A DNA stretch of 64,000 bases from Hyphococcus sp. (GTDB taxonomy: Bacteria; Pseudomonadota; Alphaproteobacteria; Caulobacterales; Parvularculaceae). The stretch is from the NCBI GenBank assembly GCA_021776335.1, contig JAJFGB010000010.1:124001-188000 (forward strand), written 5' to 3'. The position numbers and the translations under genes are program-made. Positions 30,414 through 38,123 of the stretch are shown here, in pieces. The notes under the pieces are model-generated. The model was not told where the DNA came from. It ran no database searches and saw nothing but the letters and a program-made list of their open reading frames with translations. Each line of letters starts with the position of its first letter. Position 1 is the first letter of the stretch.

Positions 30414-31238
30414 CTAAGGAGATTCCTTCTTTGCCGAGCATGCCGAACTGCCAGCCTGCTGAGCCATTAGTTCGGATTTTGTGACCTCTCCACGAAGATA
30501 CCTCCAGCAAAGGAAAAAAGCGGCCTTACGGCGGTCCTGAAAGCGATCATGTGCGCCGCCGAAGGCATCGATGAACCCGATGGTTTTCATGTGCATCGGT
30601 GCAGCGACTTTGTCGATGACAACGTCCATCTTGCGCCATTCCCCCTGATCAATTTTACGCTTCGCTTCGGCTTCTGGCTCCTCGCCATCGGCTTCATCCA
30701 ATGGGCGTTGGGCGGCGGCCGCCACAGGCGCGCTGTCGCGAACGCAGAATACTTCTTCTTCCTTCGACTTCTGAGACGAAGTCGAAGAAGTATCCTTAGG
30801 AGTGTCCGAATATCCGGCCGTATTTTGTCGAAGTTGGCGGGTTCCCCGACCGAGCTTGGCGGATTTAACCGCCGTATCTGCTTTTGGGTTGGCGGGTTTC
30901 CCCGCCGTATTTTCGGTAGCCACTCTGGTGTGCACAATCCGAAACACGGCCTTCTTGCCGCGGCGAAACGAACCGCGTTCGATGCATATGATCAGCCCCT
31001 CACGCTCAAGCTCCTTCAATGCCGCCGCCGCGGCATCCCGACCGAGACCGACAGACGTAAAATCGCGACTGCCGCAGGCGAAGGATTTGTTTTCATTCGT
31101 GGCCAGCACCGATCGAATAAAGATAAACACTGCGTAGGCGCGGGGTTTGCAACGTCTGAGCGCCAGACATTCAGGTTTGCGGATATGCGCAAAGCCCGGC
31201 TCGTTCGGAGCGCCCGGTACGCGGTTCTCGCTACGCAT
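30414..31238 (-). CDS. Winged-helix protein of the element, possibly replication-related
   Basis: This 274-residue protein has an N-terminal winged helix (about residues 35-100; RDAAAAALKELEREGLIICIERG), a disordered Ser/Thr/Glu-rich middle (about 130-190) and a C-terminal helical part. Its ATG lies inside the stop region of the AlpA gene (overlap of 8 bases), so the two are translationally coupled. Pairing with AlpA is common in integrative elements and satellite phages, where such proteins assist replication. That role is inferred; no primase or helicase motif is seen. Confidence 0.6.
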   Translation of the reverse strand: MRSENRVPGAPNEPGFAHIRKPECLALRRCKPRAYAVFIFIRSVLATNENKSFACGSRDFTSVGLGRDAAAAALKELEREGLIICIERGSFRRGKKAVFRIVHTRVATENTAGKPANPKADTAVKSAKLGRGTRQLRQNTAGYSDTPKDTSSTSSQKSKEEEVFCVRDSAPVAAAAQRPLDEADGEEPEAEAKRKIDQGEWRKMDVVIDKVAAPMHMKTIGFIDAFGGAHDRFQDRRKAAFFLCWRYLRGEVTKSELMAQQAGSSACSAKKESP

Positions 31239-31446
31239 CGAATGCAGCGCTCAACCGCTCGATGAGCGCATCAATATCTTCGCTGCGCCATACGCTGATA
31301 TTGGCCGAAATCTTTACCGGCGCCGGGAATTCACCCTTTTTGACGCCTTCATACCAGCGAGACCGACTAACCGGAATGCGGGCGAGCACGTCGGGCAGTC
31401 GCAGAAAACAGCGAGCCGGCGGTTTAGGGACATTGAAGCGTTCCAT
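31231..31446 (-). CDS. AlpA-family DNA-binding regulator
   Basis: This 71-residue protein has the MerR-like helix-turn-helix of AlpA excision regulators: FLRLPDVLARIPVSRSRWYEGVKKGEFPAPVKI in order (key parts LPDVLARIPVSRSRWYEGV and FPAPVKI). In other elements AlpA activates excision or integrase expression. It is the first gene of a pair with the winged-helix protein, which overlaps its end. The integrase is 13 kb away, so control would be in trans. Confidence 0.8.
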   Translation of the reverse strand: MERFNVPKPPARCFLRLPDVLARIPVSRSRWYEGVKKGEFPAPVKISANISVWRSEDIDALIERLSAAFDA

Positions 31447-31575
31447 TGCATGCCATCATTGTGCGGCGCGTTCCCAATGAACGCGCCTGGATGGCTGACC
31501 TAAATAAACACGCCGCTGCGCAGAATCAGTGATTTTGCGCAGCGCGGTGGGGAATATTTTTAAAAAACTCGAAAA

Positions 31576-32496
31576 TTACGTCCGGTCATCGCTGCCGCCA
31601 TCGCGCTCTCTGGCCTCAGCCAGGTACCTTCGAAACGTATTGTATTTAACTGTCTCCGGAACCACCGCGCTTTCATCATCGCCCGAGACAAGTTCAGCAA
31701 TCAGTTCTCCGTGTTTTCCTTCGCCTTCCCGGCGAACTTCCCACACCTGACCGTCATTGGCGACTTCAGGAAACGCGTCAATCATCTTCCAGTGTACGGG
31801 ACTATTGGCGCCGGCTTCTTTCCGGATCAGCATTTCAGCCAATTTGACGGCCCATGGTTTTTTCCATGACTGGGCAGCCGACGCAACGCGTGCGTTTTCA
31901 GCTCTCAATCGTGCAAGGACGCACTGATCCCATCCGAGTTTATAGGCAAATTGGACGGACTGTTCCGGCGTAATATAATCGAGCAACAGATTATCCACAC
32001 GAGTGATAATCCTGATACAAAGCATAAGCTCATCTAGTTCCGAATATCCCTGCATTCTAAGAAAGTCATTAATGCCGCTACAGCAAATCACCCAACCGTT
32101 TTTTTTGAGCTCGCCGTCTTCGATATCAAAGTCCTCCGGCTCAACGCTCCAATTACCGTCAGCGTCAAAGCAATACCAGTTTCCATCGTAGAGCGTGGGA
32201 ATACGGGGCAATCCCGCTGCTTCCAGCTGATCGGCCGCTGCCGTGCCTATTTGCCGAATCCAAGCATCCTTGGGCGGTTCCTCTTCTTTTTCCGCCGCAA
32301 CAAGCCTGTCGATGAGCGCTGCAATCGGGGACGATTTATCGACTGGCGTCATTTTGAATTCGGCAGACTTGGTCGTTATCCCATGCCGCGAAGTGATAGT
32401 TAGTTCCACACCCGGAATTTCCTGCCGGCTCTCCACATGTTTCGCTTCTTTTTTGGCTATGTCAGCCTTTCCCGAAGATTTGACTTGCTCAACCAT
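31576..32496 (-). CDS. Element protein of unknown function
   Basis: This 306-residue soluble protein has a charged N-terminus, then a region with LYDGNWYCFDADGNWSVE and NDFLRMQGYSELDELMLCIRI. GAGGG lies eight bases before ATG. No family was recognised. Its place upstream of AlpA and its lack of membrane segments suggest an element maintenance or regulatory role, but there is no direct evidence. Confidence 0.65.
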   Translation of the reverse strand: MVEQVKSSGKADIAKKEAKHVESRQEIPGVELTITSRHGITTKSAEFKMTPVDKSSPIAALIDRLVAAEKEEEPPKDAWIRQIGTAAADQLEAAGLPRIPTLYDGNWYCFDADGNWSVEPEDFDIEDGELKKNGWVICCSGINDFLRMQGYSELDELMLCIRIITRVDNLLLDYITPEQSVQFAYKLGWDQCVLARLRAENARVASAAQSWKKPWAVKLAEMLIRKEAGANSPVHWKMIDAFPEVANDGQVWEVRREGEGKHGELIAELVSGDDESAVVPETVKYNTFRRYLAEARERDGGSDDRT

Positions 32497-32592
32497 GACA
32501 GGATCCCTCGAAATAGGTTTCGGTGCTCGATAAATCGCGATTACGCGGTCATTTTGACGAACTGTTTTCCGCAGACCATTCGACAGCTGCGT

Positions 32593-32841
32593 TCAAAATC
32601 TGCTTTTGCATCTAACATGTGCAGACAGCCTTTTCTCGGGTTTGGGAAAAATAATCAGGCCTTCGGAGGACGCACCGAAGGAATAGCAACGCCGCGCAAT
32701 ATTACTGGCCGCCTGAAACGCTTTAATTCTGCGCCTTGCGATTAACCGATGGAGTTTTGCATCAGCAAGGCTGACTGCTCCCTGCATTTCATCGCCGCCA
32801 AAATCCAACGCGGCGAAAAAAACCTCCGCGTGAGGGAGCAC
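32593..32841 (-). CDS. Possible small protein, GTG start
   Basis: An 82-codon frame between two real genes on the same strand, with GTG as first codon and no clear ribosome-binding site. The middle (LHRLIARRRIKAFQAASNIARR) would form a basic amphipathic helix. A frame-shifted alternative overlaps it. I list it because it fills an otherwise empty gap, but it may be non-coding. Confidence 0.3.
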   Translation of the reverse strand: MLPHAEVFFAALDFGGDEMQGAVSLADAKLHRLIARRRIKAFQAASNIARRCYSFGASSEGLIIFPKPEKRLSAHVRCKSRF

Positions 32842-32905
32842 GAGGGTCTACGCCTTTGAAGCCACAGGGATTGCACCCCCCCGGGCCGCACACGCCGCCC
32901 CACCG

Positions 32906-33451
32906 TCACAGCGCGTTGAGGCGCCCCCTGTCGTAACGGCGGCATAATATGACAGCGGCAGGATAATCGCGCCGGAGAAACCGGTGAAATTCATAAAACA
33001 TATCCCCGGCGCCGCCGTCGATTTCCGCCTCCGCGCAATGAAAATCAATCAACAGCCGCACATTGAGATCAAACGGGCCGCCCCTGTCATAGGTGTTCCG
33101 GTCATATTGATGGCCGCAGATCATTGAACAGGGAAACCACACCGACAGCCGCTTGGTGATTTCCGTGAAATGCAGCGCGCCATTGCCGGCTGTCGCCTCC
33201 TCTTCGGTGCAGTCCATGCGCATTGCCAGCCGCACATTGCGATCGCGCGGCAGCGGACGGGGCGCGAGAAACGCAAGAGGGCGCGCGACCAGCACCGGCT
33301 GCGGCGCCATGATCGGCAATTCCGGCGCCGCCGGGTCCGACCGCAGGACGGGCGAAGACATCCAACCCTCAATGGAGCCGTTTTCGTCAATGTCGGCGCC
33401 GCCCACAAAACCGTCATCGTCGAAATCATCTTCAATATCTCTACCGCTCAT
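32906..33451 (-). CDS. Element protein of unknown function
   Basis: This 181-residue protein starts with a very acidic segment (DIEDDFDDDGFVGGADIDE) and continues with a proline-rich linker and a globular part containing CSMICGHQYDRN. ATG 33451 has a purine-rich GGGGCGG eight bases upstream and is preferred over 33481. No family was recognised. It is in line with the other minus-strand element genes. Confidence 0.6.
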   Translation of the reverse strand: MSGRDIEDDFDDDGFVGGADIDENGSIEGWMSSPVLRSDPAAPELPIMAPQPVLVARPLAFLAPRPLPRDRNVRLAMRMDCTEEEATAGNGALHFTEITKRLSVWFPCSMICGHQYDRNTYDRGGPFDLNVRLLIDFHCAEAEIDGGAGDMFYEFHRFLRRDYPAAVILCRRYDRGRLNAL

Positions 33452-34035
33452 AGCGCACCGCCCCTTTTTTTCGTTTTGCAACGGCGGCGCGGGTTGAAAC
33501 GCACCGCCACATGAAGAAGGGACGCCCGGTCTGGAGGACCGGGTATTGGAACCTGTGAAAGAATACAGGCGCGCTATTTAGACAATGCGGAAACCGCCTT
33601 GCCCCGTTTCACGCTACCCGGTCCATAAGACCGCCGTAAAAAACACTTGTTGAAACATCATTCATCTTTCAGGGGATTCCATGCCCCACAGCCGCAATAT
33701 GCAACTGCCAGGTAATTATGCATGAAACAGGAATGAAATCAAAGCGCTCCGGAAAAACCCACGGCTGAACGATACGACAAATGAGGAGCGAAAATCCCTA
33801 AACAGAATATCCGCTCGGATGGTCGCAAGGATCATGCTTCCGGACTTTTCAGGAAGTCCACATTTATCCAAAAGGAGACCAAAAGGCTGCCGTCGATTAT
33901 GTCCGCTATGGACGCACTAGCGCTGATAGGAAAGTGAAAGAATTACCTGATCAATTATCTGGTAGGAGTAAACGCCGTACCATTGGCATCTATGGCGTCG
34001 CTCGCGATATAGGTTTCGTTGCGAATCAAGCGTCC
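33452..34035 (+). pseudogene. Intergenic with possible serine-recombinase remnant (about 33890-34010)
   Basis: No intact gene. On the plus strand, an open stretch from about 33890 reads AAVDYVRYGRTSADRKVKEL followed by PDQLSG, which resembles the start of serine recombinases (Y-x-R-x-S-x-D ... DQ). There is no start codon in this frame and the similarity fades after about 40 residues. The rest of the interval is featureless. Confidence 0.25.
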
Positions 34036-34188
34036 TTAGTTATTGTCATTCGCGTTTTTCGAGTTCCAGCGCTTGCGGCGGGCTCCTCGGTTTCGAATGC
34101 GCAAAATCACCCAAGCGATGACAATCGTTGTCAGTACAGCGTAGACCGCAGCGTCATCAACTGTTCTATAGACGATAAAATTCATCAT
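34036..34188 (-). CDS. Small single-pass membrane protein (array gene)
   Basis: This 50-residue protein has one membrane segment (AVYAVLTTIVIAWVILRI) followed by a strongly basic tail. The ribosome-binding site is TAAGGA, shared with its array neighbours and overlapping the stop codon of the gene upstream (34199-34363). It is the last recognised gene of the small-gene array. No family was recognised. Confidence 0.65.
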   Translation of the reverse strand: MMNFIVYRTVDDAAVYAVLTTIVIAWVILRIRNRGARRKRWNSKNANDNN

Positions 34189-34198
34189 AGTTGAGTCC

Positions 34199-34363
34199 TT
34201 AGTTGTCGTCGTGTTTCTCGCGGCTTTCTTTGTGAAGCTTGACGCGTTTGTTTCCCGCGAATTCTTCAAGAATTTTGCGAATTCTCATTAGCTCCCAAGT
34301 GATGCCGAACGTCCAGAACGCGATCACGAAAAGCGCAATATTGGTTGCCGTGGGTCCATCCAT
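34199..34363 (-). CDS. Small single-pass membrane protein (array gene)
   Basis: This 54-residue protein has an N-terminal membrane segment (NIALFVIAFWTFGITWELM) and a basic/acidic helical tail. Its TAA stop is part of the TAAGGA ribosome-binding site of the next gene, and its own TAAGGA contains the stop of the Trypco2 gene. This stop/SD fusion makes translational coupling likely. It is too short for most gene finders. Confidence 0.68.
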   Translation of the reverse strand: MDGPTATNIALFVIAFWTFGITWELMRIRKILEEFAGNKRVKLHKESREKHDDN

Positions 34364-34373
34364 AATTCGGTCC

Positions 34374-34703
34374 TTACATTTCTGTTGGATCGGTCATGGC
34401 TGAAACTTTGTCCTGCTTATTCAGATCATTGTGAACCAGGACATTTGTAAGGAATGGGTTTTGTGGCTTGAGCAATAATTTCACTATGTGGGATCGAGTT
34501 GTAGCTAAATCTTGTTTGGCATCCGCGGACATTATCCAAGCAGAGACACCAACCTGCCCCGAAGAGGTCTCTTCGATGGCAACCTCCAGCTCCAGCTCGA
34601 TTTGCTGCAGCTCAAACTTTATGTCCTCCGCTTCGGCATTGGAAACCGCGGCGCTTATTTGTGTCCGCAAGTCTTTGATTGCTTTTTCGAGGCTTATCCT
34701 CAT
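34374..34703 (-). CDS. Trypsin-co-occurring domain (Trypco2) protein (array gene)
   Basis: This 109-residue protein matches the Trypco2 pattern over residues 1-80: an N-terminal helix (LEKAIKDLRTQISAAV), then strands with IKFELQQIELELEVAI, GVSAWIMSADAK and a closing HIVKLLLKP. Such domains accompany trypsin-like proteases and other effectors in bacterial conflict systems, probably as adaptor or sensor modules. No trypsin-like gene is in the window; the nearest peptidase is the M48 protein at 42387. CTAAGGA lies eight bases upstream of ATG. The family match is by eye. Confidence 0.8.
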   Translation of the reverse strand: MRISLEKAIKDLRTQISAAVSNAEAEDIKFELQQIELELEVAIEETSSGQVGVSAWIMSADAKQDLATTRSHIVKLLLKPQNPFLTNVLVHNDLNKQDKVSAMTDPTEM

Positions 34704-34719
34704 TTTTCGGGTCCTTAGT

Positions 34720-34917
34720 TTAACGGTTGATCAGATCCATTACTTCGCTCAGTCGTCCGCGATAATTGGCGACCATCGTCTTGCCATGCTCATCTTCGCC
34801 AAGCGCGCCATCGTCAGACATTTCCATCAGGAATGTCGTGCAGGGCATTCGAACCGCGATGCTCTGCGCGACCGATAGCTGCTTGCCGTTGATTTGGATT
34901 GTTGCCTCGTCATCCAT
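34720..34917 (-). CDS. Small acidic soluble protein (array gene)
   Basis: This 65-residue protein begins with a short beta hairpin (ATIQINGKQLS) followed by helices (AQSIAVRMPCTTFLMEMSDD; MVANYRGRLSEVMDLINR). It has CTAAGGA as ribosome-binding site and starts inside the last codons of the preceding gene (8-base overlap). No family was recognised. The pattern suggests a compact alpha/beta domain. Confidence 0.65.
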   Translation of the reverse strand: MDDEATIQINGKQLSVAQSIAVRMPCTTFLMEMSDDGALGEDEHGKTMVANYRGRLSEVMDLINR

Positions 34918-35260
34918 CGTCCGGTTCCTTAGTCAGTGGTGTGATGTTTTTTAGCCGTTCACGTGTAAGGTTACCGATGCCAAGTGACGTTAAAAAATTG
35001 GAATCGGGCAGCGGTGGCCGTAGCCGTTCGATTTGTTTTTTCAGTGCATCTAATGATTGGGCGGTCTCGACCGTCTCTGTTAGAAGCACAGCGTAAGTCT
35101 CTTTCTGTTCGATTGTGGCATTTTTGATTTCCAGGCTTCTTGAAAACCAGAGCCGGCCCATCGCAACGCCGCCGGCGAATGAACCCAGGAGCAATGCGGA
35201 CAGTTGCAATAATATTTTCAATGCATCGACGCTACTCGTTTCCTGTATTGTTAATAGCAT
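34910..35260 (-). CDS. Single-pass membrane protein with coiled coil (array gene)
   Basis: This 116-residue protein has one membrane segment (ILLQLSALLLGSFAGGVAMG) and a cytoplasmic helix likely to form a coiled coil (VLLTETVETAQSLDALKKQIERL). ATG 35260 lies ten bases after TAAGGA; the frame is open further upstream but without support. It ends inside the next gene, which points to coupling. Confidence 0.66.
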   Translation of the reverse strand: MLLTIQETSSVDALKILLQLSALLLGSFAGGVAMGRLWFSRSLEIKNATIEQKETYAVLLTETVETAQSLDALKKQIERLRPPLPDSNFLTSLGIGNLTRERLKNITPLTKEPDDG

Positions 35261-35417
35261 CGCATGCTGTTCCTTAGTTGTCGTTGTTGGCTGAGCCAGC
35301 GATACATTGATTGTATAGCATCTTGAATAGAACGAGCCAATCGCAACAAATTGCTGGATTCGACTAAGGTTGTATTGTGATATATATTGCAGTGCATCAC
35401 GGGAGAGGAACAACAAA

Positions 35418-35630
35418 ATGCGAACAACAATTACAGTATTTCTGGCAGCTTTTGTGTTGACGGCAGTGGGCGGCATGGCAGCGTCCGGCGATCACTCTCA
35501 TATGTGGACCAAGATTGAAGAACGCAGAACCGCCGAAGGTCGGGTGATCTGCACATGGGAGTGTCCAATGGTTTCTCCGAACCACTTCACCACAACGTCT
35601 GGCTATGGGTATTGCAGTCACCCGCAATAA
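35418..35630 (+). CDS. Small secreted cysteine-containing protein on the opposite strand of the array
   Basis: This 70-residue protein has a good signal peptide (MRTTITVFLAAFVLTAVGG, cleavage after GMAA) and a short mature part with three cysteines (ICTWEC and GYGYCSHPQ). AGAGG lies nine bases upstream. It is the only plus-strand gene inside the minus-strand small-gene array. An unused TAAGGA motif (35636-35642, minus strand) lies just beyond its stop. No family was recognised. Confidence 0.66.
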   Translation: MRTTITVFLAAFVLTAVGGMAASGDHSHMWTKIEERRTAEGRVICTWECPMVSPNHFTTTSGYGYCSHPQ

Positions 35631-35643
35631 TCGCGTCCTTAGT

Positions 35644-35892
35644 TTAATGACGGGTTGATCCGTCTTCATCAACATCGCCCTGTAAGCTCTGGCGGACTTC
35701 TGGCAGTGAGGCGAGTTGTATTAAGAGGCTATCTACTGCCGCTTGAGTGAGCGGAACTTGAAATATTTGGCCGGACTCTGCGTCAAGTTGAACCGTGGTC
35801 ACGGACGCTTCAATCGGTGGAAAATCGTTGTTTGTTATGAACTGCGCGGGCGCTCTCACAATGAGCGGCAGTTTTACTACTTTGTCTTCCAT
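35644..35892 (-). CDS. Small soluble protein (array gene)
   Basis: This 82-residue protein has beta strands (KVVKLPLIVRAP; ASVTTVQLDAESGQIFQVP) and a C-terminal helix (AAVDSLLIQLASLPEVRQSL). The ribosome-binding site is CTAAGGA, seven to eight bases before ATG 35892. No family was recognised; the strand-helix layout and size are similar to small effector-associated domains. Confidence 0.64.
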   Translation of the reverse strand: MEDKVVKLPLIVRAPAQFITNNDFPPIEASVTTVQLDAESGQIFQVPLTQAAVDSLLIQLASLPEVRQSLQGDVDEDGSTRH

Positions 35893-35926
35893 TGTCCGGT
35901 CCTTAGTTGACACCGTTTCAGTGAAT

Positions 35927-36211
35927 CTATTTTCTGACGTGTAGGTGGGTTTCGACGCGGTTCCATGTGTCTTCGTTCATGTCGTGTATAGCCTTATCGA
36001 ATCCAGGCTCCGGAATCACGGAGGCATTGTCGATGATAGATTGAAGTGAGCTACGCCATTCCGTTACAGCGGCGCCGGGATCGGTTGGGTTCATGACGCG
36101 ACAGGCTGCGGCAATAAGCATTGGTGCATACAATTCGAACAATATTCTGGCGGCGAAGATTTCCTCGTATGCAGGCGGAAGCACGGGGTTATTCTTTTGA
36201 TCTTCGGGCAT
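35927..36211 (-). CDS. Small helical protein (array gene)
   Basis: This 94-residue protein is mainly helical, with one weakly hydrophobic stretch (FELYAPMLIAAACRVM) and a C-terminal amphipathic helix. Its ATG 36211 follows CTAAGGA at normal spacing. The longer upstream frame has no start support. No family was recognised. Confidence 0.62.
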   Translation of the reverse strand: MPEDQKNNPVLPPAYEEIFAARILFELYAPMLIAAACRVMNPTDPGAAVTEWRSSLQSIIDNASVIPEPGFDKAIHDMNEDTWNRVETHLHVRK

Positions 36212-36228
36212 TTTTCTGTCCTTAGTGG

Positions 36229-36438
36229 TTAGCCGACGGCTATGAACTGGGCGCCAAAACCGCCCAACATCATTCCCAATCCAGCGTCGCCCAGGGCTTC
36301 CCGCAGCCGGAAAGGCAACTTCGGCGGATTCCAACTTTCAAGCATTAGAGCGCCTTGGGTTTTCTCTCCGACAGCGAATAAATAAATCAAAAACACTCCG
36401 ATTGCGTCAAATAGTAAACCGCCTTGCGTGAGTGACAT
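36229..36438 (-). CDS. Small membrane protein (array gene)
   Basis: This 69-residue protein has a first membrane segment (LFDAIGVFLIYLFAVG) and a second glycine-rich hydrophobic segment (GLGMMLGGFGAQFIAVG) at its end. AAGGA lies eight bases before ATG 36438; this one lacks the CTAAGGA form. It overlaps the end of a hidden helix-turn-helix frame. No family was recognised. Confidence 0.62.
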   Translation of the reverse strand: MSLTQGGLLFDAIGVFLIYLFAVGEKTQGALMLESWNPPKLPFRLREALGDAGLGMMLGGFGAQFIAVG

Positions 36439-36574
36439 CGCCTCTTTCCTTTTTTCTATCGGTTTCCGCGCGTTCAATTTTCAGCGCTTTGGCGGCGCGC
36501 CACACCGATTGACGGCTGACACCATAGCGCCGGGCCAGGTCATTGTCCTTTGTTGACCATTTAGTTGAGGGCAA
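36407..36574 (-). CDS. Hidden small helix-turn-helix protein, non-ATG start
   Basis: This frame of 55 codons contains a convincing helix-turn-helix, DLARRYGVSRQSVWRAAKAL, followed by a basic helix. There is no ATG. TTG 36574, or ATT 36580 which sits seven bases after GAGGA, are the possible starts. It fills the gap between the 296-residue protein and the small membrane protein, and overlaps the latter. It may be the array's own regulator. The end position is firm; the start is not. Confidence 0.5.
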   Translation of the reverse strand: MPSTKWSTKDNDLARRYGVSRQSVWRAAKALKIERAETDRKKERGDVTHARRFTI

Positions 36575-36605
36575 CGAAATGGTTCGGTCCTCTGTTTAAC
36601 AGTCC

Positions 36606-37496
36606 TTAGGGTGAAGGATAGACAAACTCGATCGGACTACTTTCGTCCTTAGCTTTTTTTACCAATTCATCGAATGCGCTTCGTATTGTTGGCGAGGCAG
36701 TGTGGTCAAGTTCAATTCTTGTCAACTGACATTGCTCCGCGGTTTTTCTGGTCAGAACGTCATTCACGGTCCCGAGGTCAGTTCCAACGCCCTTTAGACA
36801 AGTCGCACCGCCGGTATTCAAATTGAACGCCACCACTCTCTTTACTTCCCTTTCGGCGGAGTAAAACCTGAGAAAGGGCACTGCAGGCAAATTTTCCCGC
36901 ATGTCGACGATCGTTGGCTGCGGAGCAACATCTGAACTGGGGGTTTGACTTTGAGCATCAGTTCCATGTGGTGCAGGCCGAGGACGATCAGAGTGCAATC
37001 TGTCGGACTTTCCATCTCGAGAAATCTCTGCGACGTCGCGCGTGGCATCAGCTTGTATTTTCGCGGAGGTAACATCACCAACCGCACCTATCCCGCTTGA
37101 TATGATATAGCCCAGGGCAGCTATGATGCCGCCAATAAATATATTCTTTGTTGATGTCGGCATCTGTGCCAGTTTGTCAAAGAGACCCGCCGCTTTCGGA
37201 GTTAACTCGCTGGCCTTTTTCTCTGCCTCATCATCGGTGAGATCTCCGGATTGCACCTGTTCAGCAATCGCTCTCAACTTCGTAAGAATGTCAACGGAAA
37301 CAGACGGGTCGACCAGAACGTTAAGCCTGCCGTGTATGTCCGTGTTATAGACCCCGGGAATGACTTCGCATTGCCTCCTGCACTTAGGGCAGAGTTGGAT
37401 GGCGCCGCTGAATATGAAATCGCTGACTTCAACAAACGTGTACAACGTCGCAGGAAAAACAAGATGCTCCGGACAAAAGGCAGGTGGATGTGCCAT
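36606..37496 (-). CDS. Membrane protein with N-terminal zinc-ribbon-like motif (array gene)
   Basis: This 296-residue protein starts with a possible zinc-binding segment (CPEH ... CPKCRRQC), then IPGVYNTDIHG and a helical stretch with GDLTDDEAEKKASEL, one membrane segment (NIFIGGIIAALGYIISSGIGAV), a disordered linker and a C-terminal soluble domain (FLRFYSAEREVKRVVAFN). The stop of the gene upstream is fused to its TAAGGA, and its own TAA stop is also part of a TAAGGA. It is the largest gene of the array and could be its central component. No full-length family was recognised. Confidence 0.68.
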   Translation of the reverse strand: MAHPPAFCPEHLVFPATLYTFVEVSDFIFSGAIQLCPKCRRQCEVIPGVYNTDIHGRLNVLVDPSVSVDILTKLRAIAEQVQSGDLTDDEAEKKASELTPKAAGLFDKLAQMPTSTKNIFIGGIIAALGYIISSGIGAVGDVTSAKIQADATRDVAEISRDGKSDRLHSDRPRPAPHGTDAQSQTPSSDVAPQPTIVDMRENLPAVPFLRFYSAEREVKRVVAFNLNTGGATCLKGVGTDLGTVNDVLTRKTAEQCQLTRIELDHTASPTIRSAFDELVKKAKDESSPIEFVYPSP

Positions 37497-37506
37497 CGCT
37501 CGTTCC

Positions 37507-37791
37507 TTACTTCATCTTAGAATATTGCTGCGCAACTCCAGCGAGGGCTAGCAATATCGCGGCAGCGCTGCCAACTATCATTTCCGTCACAGGGATATTG
37601 CTACAGCTACTGTACGAGTCAGTAATGGCTAACCACATCGGCTTAATTCCAACAGGAAGACCGACTGAAGAGAAAGCGACCAAAAGCACTCTTCCTGGGT
37701 CGACCTCATTGGACCTTTTAAGATTCAGCAACAAATACGGAATGCTGAACACGAGCATAGAAAAGGCAATTGAAGCTGCATACCAGTCCAT
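37507..37791 (-). CDS. Small multi-pass membrane protein (array gene)
   Basis: This 94-residue protein has hydrophobic segments at the start (AASIAFSMLVFSIPYLLL), middle (RVLLVAFSSVGLPVGI) and end (MIVGSAAAILLALAGVA). Its ATG overlaps the preceding stop by one base (TGATG), and its own TAA stop is fused to the next gene's TAAGGA. No family was recognised. Confidence 0.65.
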   Translation of the reverse strand: MDWYAASIAFSMLVFSIPYLLLNLKRSNEVDPGRVLLVAFSSVGLPVGIKPMWLAITDSYSSCSNIPVTEMIVGSAAAILLALAGVAQQYSKMK

Positions 37792-38018
37792 CAGTTTGCC
37801 TCCCCGTTCTCGTTTTCTTTCTGTTTTCTTCGGAGGCGTCGCCCGACGTCGAGTGATACCGAAATCAAAGTCACGAGTAAGAGCGTTGCAATCGGAAGGA
37901 AGGGTGCGGTGTTAACAGTTGGATCACCGAAGTACTGATAGAACTCTTTTCCAATCGCAATTAATCCGATTGTTGTCGACATCGCCGTGACTGAATTATC
38001 GCGTATCCATGTCATCAT
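37791..38018 (-). CDS. Small two-pass membrane protein (array gene)
   Basis: This 75-residue protein has a weak first membrane segment (AMSTTIGLIAIGKEFY) and a clear second one (FLPIATLLLVTLISVSL), then a Lys/Arg/Glu-rich tail. CTAAGGA lies eight bases before ATG. It is the first array gene with the shared motif when read in the direction of transcription. Confidence 0.65.
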   Translation of the reverse strand: MMTWIRDNSVTAMSTTIGLIAIGKEFYQYFGDPTVNTAPFLPIATLLLVTLISVSLDVGRRLRRKQKENENGEAN

Positions 38019-38123
38019 GGTCCGTTCCTTAGATGTTGGCGCCGGGCAGGGCGTTAGCCCACGAGATAAGATCTGGGGGAGAGAATGATCCGCCTTCGCT
38101 GCCCGGCATAATCAGCCCTTGAT

